From Oscillospiraceae bacterium (GTDB lineage: Bacteria > Bacillota > Clostridia > Oscillospirales > Oscillospiraceae), in NCBI GenBank assembly GCA_031261245.1, contig JAISKU010000145.1, forward strand, positions 1 to 13,615: a DNA stretch of 13,615 nucleotides, read 5' to 3'. Shown one piece after another: positions 6,624 through 13,615 of the stretch (its first letter is position 1; each line of letters starts with the position of its first letter). The translations under genes and the position numbers were made by a program. The notes beneath the pieces are model-generated. The model saw only the letters and a list, made by a program, of their open reading frames with translations. It searched no databases and was not told the origin of the DNA.

Positions 6624-7034
6624 ATGCTTATGAAAAACTATAAGATTACAGTCAACGGCAAGACCTACGACGTCGGCGTGGAGGATGGCGATGTAAGCGC
6701 GCCGATAAAGTCGGTCAGTGCGGAGCCCGCCCCCGCAAAGCCCGCCCCGGCTCCGAAAGCGGAGCCCGCGGCAAAGCCCGCGCCCGCCCCGAAGCCCACA
6801 GCGGCTTCCGCGCCCGCCGGCTCCGGCGACGTCACGGCGCCCATGGCGGGTACCGTGCTGTCCGTGTCCGTATCCGAGGGCGACGCCGTGAAAGCCGGAC
6901 AGGCGCTCGTCATTTTTGAGGCGATGAAGATGGAGACCGAGATCACCGCGCCCGCCGCCGGCGTCGTGAAGAAGATTCATGTCGCAAAGGGCGACGCGCT
7001 GGAGAGCGGCACCGTCGTCGTCACCCTCGGCTGA
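6624..7034 (+). CDS. Biotin carboxyl carrier protein (GcdC / transcarboxylase 1.3S type)
   Basis: The 136-residue protein has the N-terminal NYKITVNGKTYDV segment found in 1.3S and decarboxylase gamma subunits. An Ala/Pro/Lys-rich flexible linker follows (about 33-66), then a biotinyl domain from about residue 69 to the C-terminus. The biotinylation motif EAMKME gives Lys102 as the biotin site, and VTAPMAGTV and ITAPAAGVV frame the hammerhead. It would carry the carboxyl group between GcdA and a partner. GGAG precedes the ATG at 6624 with a 6-base spacer; ATG at 6630 is an alternative that gives a start closer to known 1.3S proteins. Its short linker and position after the 5S-like gene fit a transcarboxylase, but glutaconyl-CoA decarboxylase biotin subunits look similar, so the partner set is inferred. 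Confidence 0.9.
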   Translation: MLMKNYKITVNGKTYDVGVEDGDVSAPIKSVSAEPAPAKPAPAPKAEPAAKPAPAPKPTAASAPAGSGDVTAPMAGTVLSVSVSEGDAVKAGQALVIFEAMKMETEITAPAAGVVKKIHVAKGDALESGTVVVTLG

Positions 7035-7086
7035 ACAAAAAAACGAAATTAACATTAACAATTAATTATTAGGAAGGAATAACACT

Positions 7087-8244
7087 GTGGATTTTGGATT
7101 TTCGGAAGACCAAAAAATGATTGCGGAGCTCGCCGCGGATTTCGCGAAAAAGGAGATCGCGCCGCACATCGAGGAGGACGAGGAGAACCATTTTTACCGT
7201 CGCGACATACTGACGCAGATGGGTGAGCTTGGGCTGCTCGGCTTCAACATCCCCGAGGAGTACGGCGGGAACGGACTGGGCTGGATGGAGGCCGTCGCCG
7301 CGCTGTATGAGATCGCAAAGGTACACACCTCATGGCGTCTTAGCATAAGCGGCAACGTCTGGGGCCCCGCGCTGACGATTCTTGAGTACGGCACGGAGGA
7401 GCAGAAGCAGGCCTATATCCCCGGACTGTGCAGCGGCGAATTCGCCGGAAGCTTCGCGATTACGGAGGCCAACTCCGGCTCCGACGTCTCCGGCATGAAG
7501 ATGACGGCGAAGGACGACGGCGACTTCTGGGTGCTCAACGGAAGCAAGATGTGGATCTCCGGCGGCCACACCTCCGACATCGGACTCGTCTACGCCAAAA
7601 CCGACCCCACGGCCGGCGGCAAGGGCATCTCGTGCTTCATCGTCGATTACAACAACACCGAGGGTGTGGAGCGTATTCCGATTCACAAAAAGGTCGGTAT
7701 GTGGCCCGCGCCGACGTCAGAGCTCGTCTTTGACAACGCGCGCATCCCGAAGGCGAATCTGCTCGGGCCGCTCAACCGCGGCTTCCAGATATGCATGTGG
7801 ATGCTCAACAACACGCGCATGGGCTGCGCCACCGGCGGCGCGGCGCTCTCCGCCGCGTGTCTTGAGGGCGCGGTGCAGTACGCGAATGAGCGCACGCAGT
7901 TCGGCCAGCCGATCGGCAAATTCCAGATGATTCAGCAGCAGATCGCGGAGATGAAGCTTGAGGATGAGGCCGCGCTCGCGCTCGTGTACAAGGCCGCGTG
8001 GCTCAAGGAGAACAAGCTCCCGAACCAGCAGGCAACCTCCATCGCGAAGCTGTTCGGAAGCAACGCCGCCGTTCACGCCGCGAATCTCGCGATGAAGATC
8101 TACGGCTCCTACGGCTACTCGGACGAATATCCCTGCGGCAGATGGCTGCGCGACGCCAAGCAGTTTGAGATACTGGAGGGCACCTCCAATATCCACATGG
8201 GCATCGTCGCCGGTATCGAGCTGGGCTATCAGCCGAACAGATAG
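7087..8244 (+). CDS. gcdH: Glutaryl-CoA dehydrogenase, probably non-decarboxylating
   Basis: The 385-residue protein is an FAD acyl-CoA dehydrogenase. Seen are the helical N-domain, FAITEANSGSDVSGMKM (flavin and substrate motif), WVLNGSKMWISGG, the ERTQFGQPIGKFQMIQQQIA helix, and the C-terminal EILEGTSNIH with Glu364 as catalytic base. Arg84 in HTSWRLSIS aligns with human Arg94, which binds the distal carboxylate of glutaryl-CoA; the butyryl-CoA enzyme downstream has no such arginine. The residues around human Glu87, Ser95 and Tyr369 that assist decarboxylation are Ala77, Leu85 and Leu363 here, as I recall for the Desulfococcus enzyme that releases glutaconyl-CoA. The next step would then be GcdA, in the same operon. 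Electrons would pass to EtfAB. The GTG start at 7087 follows AGGAAGGAA. The gap before it (52 bases) is AT-rich with no terminator. Assignment rests on my alignment by eye. Confidence 0.8.
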   Translation: MDFGFSEDQKMIAELAADFAKKEIAPHIEEDEENHFYRRDILTQMGELGLLGFNIPEEYGGNGLGWMEAVAALYEIAKVHTSWRLSISGNVWGPALTILEYGTEEQKQAYIPGLCSGEFAGSFAITEANSGSDVSGMKMTAKDDGDFWVLNGSKMWISGGHTSDIGLVYAKTDPTAGGKGISCFIVDYNNTEGVERIPIHKKVGMWPAPTSELVFDNARIPKANLLGPLNRGFQICMWMLNNTRMGCATGGAALSAACLEGAVQYANERTQFGQPIGKFQMIQQQIAEMKLEDEAALALVYKAAWLKENKLPNQQATSIAKLFGSNAAVHAANLAMKIYGSYGYSDEYPCGRWLRDAKQFEILEGTSNIHMGIVAGIELGYQPNR

Positions 8245-8257
8245 GGCGGAGGCATAA

Positions 8258-9031
8258 GTGAACGTTTTATATGAGGTTCGCGGACACGTCGCGCTGCTCA
8301 CCATAAGCCGCCCGGAGGCGCTAAACGCCCTGAACACGGACACCCTGAAAGACCTTGAGCAGGTGCTGAATCAGGCAGAAGCGGACGAGAACGTCTACGT
8401 GCTCGTCATCACCGGCGCGGGCAAGGCGTTCGTCGCCGGCGCGGACATCTCCCAGATGAAGGACTTCACCGCGGTCGAGGCGCGCGCGTTCGGCGAGTAC
8501 GGCAACAGCGTATTCGCGAAAATTGAGAACTCTGCGAAGCCCGTAATCGCGGCCGTCAACGGCTACGCGCTCGGCGGCGGGTGCGAGCTGAGTATGGCGT
8601 GCGACATCAGGCTCGCCGGGACAAAGGCGAAATTCGGTCAGCCCGAGGTCGGCCTCGGCATAACCCCCGGCTTCGGCGGAACCCAGCGTCTGCCGCGGCT
8701 CGTCGGCGCGTCAAAGGCGAAGGAGCTCATCCTCACCGCCGGTACAATCGGCGCGGAGGAGGCGGCGCGCATCGGCCTCGTAAGCCGCGTGCTGCCCGAT
8801 GAGGAGCTGCTTGACGCCGCGCTGGAGCTCGCGGACAAGATCGCGTCGAACGCCCAGATCGCCGTCCGCCAGAGCAAGGCTGCGATAAGCAACGGCACGC
8901 AGGTCGATATTCAAACCGGCCTCGCCTATGAGGTGCAGGCCTTCGCGGTGTGCTTCGCTACAGAGGATCAGAAGGACGCCATGACCGCGTTCGTCAACAA
9001 GGACAAGCTCAACGGGTTCAAGAACAGATAG
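8258..9031 (+). CDS. crt: Crotonase (short-chain enoyl-CoA hydratase)
   Basis: The 257-residue protein is a single-domain crotonase that hydrates crotonyl-CoA to 3-hydroxybutyryl-CoA. AFVAGADISQMKDF (57-70) and NGYALGGGCELSMACD (101-116) form the oxyanion hole. Glu110 and, in FGQPEVGLGITPGFGGTQRL, Glu130 match the two catalytic glutamates of hydratases. The C-terminal helix for trimer packing is present. The start is GTG at 8258 with GGAGG five bases upstream. It lies 13 bases after the glutaryl-CoA dehydrogenase and 13 bases before hbd. The crotonase fold includes other activities, but both glutamates and the neighbours favour hydratase. Confidence 0.92.
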   Translation: MNVLYEVRGHVALLTISRPEALNALNTDTLKDLEQVLNQAEADENVYVLVITGAGKAFVAGADISQMKDFTAVEARAFGEYGNSVFAKIENSAKPVIAAVNGYALGGGCELSMACDIRLAGTKAKFGQPEVGLGITPGFGGTQRLPRLVGASKAKELILTAGTIGAEEAARIGLVSRVLPDEELLDAALELADKIASNAQIAVRQSKAAISNGTQVDIQTGLAYEVQAFAVCFATEDQKDAMTAFVNKDKLNGFKNR

Positions 9032-9044
9032 GAAGGACTTCTCA

Positions 9045-9890
9045 ATGAAAAAAGTAAGCGTCATCGGCGCGGGAACGATGGGTCTCGACATCGCGCAGAC
9101 ATTTGCGCTCAAGGGCTTTGACGCGGTCGTCCGCGACATCACGGAGGACATCATCAACAGGGCCTCCGCAAAGCTCGAAAAAAGCCTCGCGCGCCTCGTC
9201 GAAAAGGGCAGACTCAGCGCGGAGGACAAGCAGAGCGCCCTCGGGCGCATCACCTTTACCACGGATCTGGCGCTGACCGCCGATTCCGACCTCGTTATCG
9301 AGGCGATCATAGAGGACGTCAAGATAAAAAAGGAGCTGTTCAAGACTCTCGACGGTCTGTGCAAGCCTGAGACAATCCTCGCGTCAAACACCTCCTCCCT
9401 GTCGATTACGGAGCTCTCCTCCGCGGTTGACCGCAAGGACAGGTTTATCGGTATGCACTTCTTCAACCCCGTACCGGCCATGAAGCTCGTCGAGGTCATT
9501 CGCGGAATCTTCACCTCCGATGAGACGTTCAAAGCGATACAAGAGCTCTCCGTCGTCATCGAAAAAGACCCCGTCGAGGTACAGGACGCCCCCGGCTTCA
9601 TCGTGAACAAGATACTCGTCCCGATGATAAACGAGGCGATAGTCGTACTGGAGGAGGGCGTCGCGTCGGCGGAGGACATCGACAAGGCGATGAAGCTCGG
9701 CGCGAACCACCCGATGGGCCCGCTCGCGCTCTCCGACCTCATCGGCAACGACATCGTCCTGCACATAATGGAGATACTACATACGGAAACCGGCGACCCC
9801 AAGTACAGACCCGCCGCGTTGCTCAAAAAGATGGTCAGAGGCGGACTTCTGGGCAAAAAGACAGGCAAGGGCTTTTACGAATATCAATAA
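9045..9890 (+). CDS. hbd: 3-hydroxybutyryl-CoA dehydrogenase
   Basis: The 281-residue protein has the usual Hbd length. It interconverts 3-hydroxybutyryl-CoA and acetoacetyl-CoA with a nicotinamide cofactor. A Rossmann VIGAGTMG lies at residues 6-13, with acidic Asp31 after the second strand, favouring NAD over NADP. FIGMHFFNPVPAMKLVEVI (134-152) carries the His138/Glu150 pair. DAPGFIVNKILVPMINEA and LGANHPMGPLALSDLIG are the family's C-terminal signature. GGAAGGA precedes ATG 9045. No thiolase, which would cleave acetoacetyl-CoA, is seen in the window, so acetyl-CoA formation needs a gene elsewhere. Confidence 0.94.
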   Translation: MKKVSVIGAGTMGLDIAQTFALKGFDAVVRDITEDIINRASAKLEKSLARLVEKGRLSAEDKQSALGRITFTTDLALTADSDLVIEAIIEDVKIKKELFKTLDGLCKPETILASNTSSLSITELSSAVDRKDRFIGMHFFNPVPAMKLVEVIRGIFTSDETFKAIQELSVVIEKDPVEVQDAPGFIVNKILVPMINEAIVVLEEGVASAEDIDKAMKLGANHPMGPLALSDLIGNDIVLHIMEILHTETGDPKYRPAALLKKMVRGGLLGKKTGKGFYEYQ

Positions 9891-9905
9891 AAGGAGTGGT
9901 TCGCT

Positions 9906-10565
9906 GTGGAAAAACTAACAAGCGCGGCAGAGGCCGTTTCCAAAATCAAGGACGGTGACGTCCTGCTCGTCGGCGGCTTCGTAATGGCGGGAAGCCCGGA
10001 GACGCTGATAAAGGCCCTTTTGGAGACAAGCACTGCAAAAGACCTCACCGTCGTCTCAAACGACACCGGAACGGTCGATTCCAACATGATCAAGGTCATG
10101 CAGCAGGGCCGCGTGGTGAAAATCCACGGCTCGTACATCGGCTCAAACCCGATGACCGGTCAGATGCTCATCGACGACGCGGACAGCGTCACGCTCTACC
10201 CGCAGGGCACGCTGGCGGAGAAAATCCGTTGCGGCGGGGCCGGTATCGCGGGCTTCTACACGCCCGTCGGCGTCGGAACCGTGATTGAAAACGGCAAGGA
10301 GAAGCGCAAATTCGGCGACAGGGAGTATCTGCTCGAAACCGCGTTGCGCGGCAACGTCGCGTTCGTCAAGGCGACTGTCGCGGACAAATTCGGCAACTGC
10401 TTCATGCGCGGCTCGACGAAGAATTTCGGCGCTATCATGGCGCGCGCGGCGGATTACGTCATCGCGGAGGCAAAAAAGATCGTGGAGGTCGGAGAGCTTG
10501 ACCCGGAGCTCGTGACGATCCCCGGCATCTTTATTGACGCACTTGTGCAATCGGAGGACATATAG
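9906..10565 (+). CDS. atoD: Acyl-CoA:carboxylate CoA-transferase, subunit A (AtoD/CtfA type)
   Basis: The 219-residue protein is the alpha subunit of a class I CoA-transferase, which moves CoA between an acyl-CoA and a free acid. DGDVLLVGGFVMAGSP (16-31) fits CoA-transferase signature 1 (GGF-x3-G-x-P). GSYIGSNPMTGQ, YPQGTLAEKIRCGGAGI and GFYTPVGVGT are further family blocks. The start is GTG at 9906 with AAGGAG nine bases upstream. It is followed without any gap by subunit B. Size matches AtoD-like subunits rather than the larger glutaconate CoA-transferase GctA (about 320 residues). Possible substrates here are acetate, butyrate, acetoacetate or glutarate; context suggests it activates glutarate or releases butyrate/acetate, but the sequence does not decide. 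Confidence 0.9.
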   Translation: MEKLTSAAEAVSKIKDGDVLLVGGFVMAGSPETLIKALLETSTAKDLTVVSNDTGTVDSNMIKVMQQGRVVKIHGSYIGSNPMTGQMLIDDADSVTLYPQGTLAEKIRCGGAGIAGFYTPVGVGTVIENGKEKRKFGDREYLLETALRGNVAFVKATVADKFGNCFMRGSTKNFGAIMARAADYVIAEAKKIVEVGELDPELVTIPGIFIDALVQSEDI

Positions 10566-11216
10566 ATGGACGCAAAAGAATTCATTGCCCGCCGCGTGGC
10601 GCGGGAGCTCAGGGACGGCGACGTCGTCAACCTCGGTATCGGTCTGCCGACACTCGTCGCGAACTATGTGCCCGACGGCGTGGAGATCACGCTTCAGGCG
10701 GAGCACGGTATCCTCGGCGCGGGCGGCGCGGCGAAGCCCGGCGAGGAGGATCCGGAGATCATCAACGCCGGCGGCTTTCACATCACCGTTCTCCCGGGGG
10801 CGAGCTTCTTTGACAGCTCCACCTCGTTCGGGATTATCCGCGGCGGTCACGTCGATGTGACGATCCTCGGCGCGCTCCAGGTGGACGAAAAGGGCAACAT
10901 CGCAAACTGGATGGTACCCGGCAAGCGCGTACCCGGCATGGGCGGCGCGATGGACCTCGTCGTCGGCGCGAAAGAGGTCATCGTCGCGATGGAGCACACG
11001 GTCAAGGGCTCGCACAAAATCATGGCGGAGTGCTCGTACCCGCTGACCGCCGTCGGCGTCGTGAAAAAAATCATCACGGAGCTCGGCGTCATGGAGATCA
11101 CCCCGGAGGGCATCATACTCACGGAGATCGCGCCGGGCGTCACCGTCGAGGAGGTTCAGGCGGCGACCGACGCCGTGCTCATCATTCACGAAAATCTCAG
11201 CGTCATGGACGTATAA
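10566..11216 (+). CDS. atoA: Acyl-CoA:carboxylate CoA-transferase, subunit B (AtoA/CtfB type)
   Basis: The 216-residue beta subunit starts at the base after the subunit A stop codon, with GGAGG (10553-10557) inside the upstream gene. LGIGLPTLVANYVPDGVEI (23-41) and LQAEHGILGAGG (43-54) are seen. Glu46 is the expected catalytic glutamate that forms the glutamyl-CoA thioester. The motif around it is usually SENG, whereas here it reads AEHG, a variation that may mark a subgroup or different substrate. MVPGKRVPGMGGAMDLV and EHTVKGSHKI are typical later blocks. It forms a heteromer with the preceding subunit. Family assignment is firm, substrate open. Confidence 0.9.
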   Translation: MDAKEFIARRVARELRDGDVVNLGIGLPTLVANYVPDGVEITLQAEHGILGAGGAAKPGEEDPEIINAGGFHITVLPGASFFDSSTSFGIIRGGHVDVTILGALQVDEKGNIANWMVPGKRVPGMGGAMDLVVGAKEVIVAMEHTVKGSHKIMAECSYPLTAVGVVKKIITELGVMEITPEGIILTEIAPGVTVEEVQAATDAVLIIHENLSVMDV

Positions 11217-11247
11217 GTATCAAAAAAATCAAACTTTGGAGGAAGAT

Positions 11248-12384
11248 ATGTTTTTTACCGAAGACCACGAGTATATCCGCGACCTTGCGCGGGAATTTGC
11301 AGAGAAAGAGCTCGCCCCCGTCGCAAACGACATCGACAAGAACGACGAGGTGCCCCAGCGCATCTATGACCTCATGGCGGAGATGGGCTTTTTCGGGCTC
11401 AAAATCCCCGAGGCCTACGGCGGACAGGGACTCGACGTCCGCTCCTACGTCTGCGTCATGGAGGAGATCTGCAAAAAGAGCATCGCGGCGAGCCTGATTA
11501 TGTCCTCCGCGAACTCCCTGTCCACCGCGCCCATGCTGCTCGCGGGAACGGAGGAGCAGAAGAAGAAGTACATCCCCGGAATCGCGAGCGGTGAGGACTT
11601 CATGGCGTTCGGCCTCACAGAGCCCGGCGCGGGCAGCGACGCGGGCTCCATGACCACAAAGGCCGTGGAGGACGGCGACAGCTACATCCTCAACGGCAGA
11701 AAGTGCTTCATCACCGGCGCGCCGTTCGCCAAGAACACCGTCGTGTTCGCCAAGACAAGCCCCGACAAGGGCTCAAAGGGCATCACGAGCTTCATCGTCG
11801 ATATGAGCCTGCCCGGCGTATCCGTGGGCAAGCACGAGGACAAGATGGGTCTGCGCGGCGTCGCCACGAGCGATATTGTGCTTGAGGACGTCCGCATTCC
11901 CAAGAGCGAGATACTCGGCGAGATTGACCGCGGATTCATCACGGCGATGAAAACGCTGTCCATCGGGCGCATCGGCGTGTCCTGCCAGGGCATCGGCATC
12001 GCGCAGGGCGCGCTTGACGAGGCCGTCAAGTATATTCGTGAGCGCAAGCAGTTCGGCCACCGCCTCGCGGACTTCCAGAGCCTTCAATTCATGATCGCCG
12101 ACATGGAGACGAAGCTGAACGCCGCGCGTCTGCTCGTCTACAACGCCGCCTACGAGATGGACAACGGCAACGACGTCACGAAGGCCGCGTCCATGGCGAA
12201 GCTCTTCGCCACGGAGACCGCGCTGGAGATCGTAAGCGATGCGCTGCAAATGCACGGCGGCTACGGCTACATCAAGGAGTACACGATTGAGCGCCTGTAC
12301 CGTGACGCGCGCGTGCTGACCATCTATGAAGGCACCTCGCAGGTTCAGAAGATGGTCATCTCGGGATTAGTAATAGGTAAATAA
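11248..12384 (+). CDS. bcd: Butyryl-CoA dehydrogenase (short-chain acyl-CoA dehydrogenase)
   Basis: The 378-residue protein is a short-chain acyl-CoA dehydrogenase, which with EtfAB reduces crotonyl-CoA to butyryl-CoA. FGLTEPGAGSDAGSM binds flavin and substrate, ILNGRKCFITGA follows, ERKQFGHRLADFQSLQFMIA is the conserved helix, and the catalytic glutamate is Glu361 in YEGTSQVQ. The region equal to the arginine of the glutaryl-CoA enzyme reads SIAASLIMSSANSL, without arginine, fitting a monocarboxylic substrate. ATG 11248 is preferred because GGAGG (11238-11242) lies five bases before it; a TTG at 11236 overlaps that site. The gene is 12 bases ahead of etfB, the classical arrangement for an electron-bifurcating Bcd/Etf complex. 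Confidence 0.92.
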   Translation: MFFTEDHEYIRDLAREFAEKELAPVANDIDKNDEVPQRIYDLMAEMGFFGLKIPEAYGGQGLDVRSYVCVMEEICKKSIAASLIMSSANSLSTAPMLLAGTEEQKKKYIPGIASGEDFMAFGLTEPGAGSDAGSMTTKAVEDGDSYILNGRKCFITGAPFAKNTVVFAKTSPDKGSKGITSFIVDMSLPGVSVGKHEDKMGLRGVATSDIVLEDVRIPKSEILGEIDRGFITAMKTLSIGRIGVSCQGIGIAQGALDEAVKYIRERKQFGHRLADFQSLQFMIADMETKLNAARLLVYNAAYEMDNGNDVTKAASMAKLFATETALEIVSDALQMHGGYGYIKEYTIERLYRDARVLTIYEGTSQVQKMVISGLVIGK

Positions 12385-12396
12385 GGAGATTTACGA

Positions 12397-13200
12397 ATGA
12401 ACATACTTGTATGCATCAAGCAGGTGCCCGACGTCAGCACGCTGAAGGCGGACGCCGCGACGAACGCCCTGCCGATCGAAAGCGCGCCGAACATCGTCAA
12501 CACGCTGGACACCTACGCGCTGGAGACTGCGGTGCTCCTCAAGGACGCCGACGCGGAAATCAAGGTATTCGCGCTCACCATGGGGCCGGAGGCCGCGAAG
12601 GAGGCGCTGAAAAGCAGCCTTTCCGTGGGCGCCGACAAGGCCTACAGGGTCTCGGACGTCTCGCTCGAGAATTCGGACACTCTCGCGACGAGCTACACGC
12701 TCTCCCGCGCCGTGAAAACGATTGAGGCGCGCGAGGGGCTGACGTTTGACCTCATTCTCTGCGGCAAGCAGACGCTCGACGGCGACACCGCGCAGGTCGG
12801 CGCGCAGCTCGCGGAGCATCTCGGCTACCCGCAGATCACCGCCGCGCTGGAGATTTCCACGGGCGACGGCAAGGTGCGCGCGCGCCGTGAGACCGGCGAC
12901 GGCTACGAGGTGCTCGAGACCGCGCTTCCCGCGGTCGTGACGATCTCCAAGACGGCGTATGAGCCGCGCTACGCCTCCGTAAAGACGAAGATGGCGGCAA
13001 ACCGCGCGGAGATTCCGGTTCTCACCGTCGAGGATTTGGAGCTCGACGCGGCGCGGATCGGTCTCACCGGCTCTCCCACGAAGATCAAGAGCACGTATAC
13101 GCCCAAGCGCAAGACGGGCGGCATCAAGCTCGAGGAAGAAGACGGCGTAATAGCGGCGGAAAAACTGGCGGCGCTCCTCAGTGACGCCGGCATCATATAG
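12397..13200 (+). CDS. etfB: Electron transfer flavoprotein beta subunit
   Basis: The 267-residue protein begins MNILVCIKQVPDVS, typical of EtfB. The block CGKQTLDGDTAQVG (122-135) followed by AEHLGYPQIT is the clostridial form of the flavin/nucleotide loop, unlike the mitochondrial type. ISKTAYEPRYASVKTKMAAN resembles the EtfB recognition region that contacts the dehydrogenase. With EtfA it would take electrons from the glutaryl-CoA dehydrogenase and serve butyryl-CoA dehydrogenase. Bifurcation with NADH and ferredoxin is plausible from the bcd-etfBA order, but I could not confirm it from residues. Confidence 0.93.
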   Translation: MNILVCIKQVPDVSTLKADAATNALPIESAPNIVNTLDTYALETAVLLKDADAEIKVFALTMGPEAAKEALKSSLSVGADKAYRVSDVSLENSDTLATSYTLSRAVKTIEAREGLTFDLILCGKQTLDGDTAQVGAQLAEHLGYPQITAALEISTGDGKVRARRETGDGYEVLETALPAVVTISKTAYEPRYASVKTKMAANRAEIPVLTVEDLELDAARIGLTGSPTKIKSTYTPKRKTGGIKLEEEDGVIAAEKLAALLSDAGII

Positions 13201-13211
13201 GAGGGGCGGAC

Positions 13212-13615
13212 ATGAGCGAAAATAAGAATCTCTGGGTGTTTATAGAGGCCTTGGGCGGCAAGCCCAAGATTGTGAGCATAGAGCTGCTCGGCGCGGGCCG
13301 CCGTCTTACCGACGCGGTCGGCGAAAAGCTCGTCGCGGTCGTCATCGGAAGCGACACGGCCGAGGCTGTCAAGACCGCGACCGCCTACGGCGCGGATCAG
13401 GTTCTTGTCGTTGAGGGCGCCGACTACGCCGATTACAGCACCGACGCCTACACCTACGCGCTGGAACAGCTTATCGGCAAGTACAAGCCCGCGACAATTC
13501 TCCTCGGCGCAACGGGCATCGGGCGCGATCTCGCCCCGCGTCTCGCCGCGCGGCTGAACACCGGCCTGACGGCGGACTGCACGGGTCTCGACATCGACGC
13601 CGCGACGGGCACGGT
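13212..13615 (+). CDS. etfA: Electron transfer flavoprotein alpha subunit, 3' end missing
   Basis: An ATG at 13212 follows GAGGGGCGGA and opens a frame of 134 codons with no stop before the right edge. The protein starts MSENKNLWVFIEALGG and contains ILLGATGIGRDLAPRLAARL and NTGLTADCTGLDID, which are EtfA hallmarks. There is no N-terminal ferredoxin-like [4Fe-4S] extension of the type found in some clostridial EtfA proteins. The C-terminal FAD-binding domain lies outside the window. It is 11 bases after etfB, so the two are co-translated. Confidence 0.93.
   Translation, partial: MSENKNLWVFIEALGGKPKIVSIELLGAGRRLTDAVGEKLVAVVIGSDTAEAVKTATAYGADQVLVVEGADYADYSTDAYTYALEQLIGKYKPATILLGATGIGRDLAPRLAARLNTGLTADCTGLDIDAATGT

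Noticed and set aside
6720..6830. Low-complexity GC-rich repeat inside the biotin carrier gene
   Set aside because: It encodes the normal Ala/Pro/Lys flexible linker of biotin carrier proteins and is not an independent repeat element.
3257..7034. Classical Na+-pumping glutaconyl-CoA decarboxylase
   Set aside because: Not fully excluded, but no multi-membrane-span GcdB-like or small GcdD-like gene exists in the window, and the gcdA/BCCP pair is instead split by a soluble 5S-type subunit.
1..13615. CRISPR arrays, insertion sequences, tRNA or rRNA genes
   Set aside because: No repeat-spacer pattern, transposase, terminal inverted repeats, or tRNA/rRNA sequence was seen; nearly all bases belong to metabolic genes or their leaders.

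Overview
The window is about 60% G+C by eye. It carries a cobalamin-salvage operon fragment and a PEP carboxykinase gene on the minus strand, then one long plus-strand operon for the anaerobic breakdown of a C5 dicarboxylic acyl-CoA. The glutaconyl-CoA decarboxylase alpha subunit resembles the Acidaminococcus enzyme, and it sits with a clostridial-type butyryl-CoA dehydrogenase/EtfAB set, a GTP-type PEP carboxykinase and TTG/GTG starts behind strong Shine-Dalgarno sites. Together these suggest a strictly anaerobic, high-GC Clostridia member (perhaps Oscillospirales). The taxonomy is inference.

Region 1 (1-1200, minus strand): a consensus sigma70 promoter drives a leader with a cobalamin riboswitch and an intrinsic terminator. 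The terminator lies just before cobU, which overlaps the start of a second P-loop, CobU-like gene that runs off the window. Region 2 (1161-3003, minus): GTP-dependent PEP carboxykinase (pckG) with its own terminator. Region 3 (3004-3256): an AT-rich divergent promoter region.

Region 4 (3257-13615, plus): ten closely spaced genes with no internal terminator seen. In order they are glutaconyl-CoA decarboxylase alpha (gcdA), a free-standing OadA/PycB/5S-type carboxyltransferase, a biotin carrier protein, a glutaryl-CoA dehydrogenase-like acyl-CoA dehydrogenase, crotonase, 3-hydroxybutyryl-CoA dehydrogenase, the two subunits of a CoA-transferase, a butyryl-CoA dehydrogenase, etfB, and the 5' part of etfA.

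Proposed pathway: the CoA-transferase activates glutarate. The glutaryl-CoA dehydrogenase, which lacks the residues linked to decarboxylation, makes glutaconyl-CoA. GcdA with the biotin carrier removes the carboxyl group to give crotonyl-CoA. Crotonyl-CoA is then oxidised (crotonase, Hbd) toward acetoacetyl-CoA or reduced (Bcd/EtfAB) to butyryl-CoA.

The most interesting point is the trio of GcdA, 5S-type subunit and biotin carrier. It has the three-part composition of propionibacterial methylmalonyl-CoA:pyruvate transcarboxylase (12S, 5S, 1.3S), but with a glutaconyl-CoA-type subunit in place of 12S. No sodium-pump beta subunit is present in the window. This suggests a glutaconyl-CoA:pyruvate transcarboxylase that passes the carboxyl group to pyruvate, giving oxaloacetate for the neighbouring PEP carboxykinase. 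That activity is a hypothesis from gene content.
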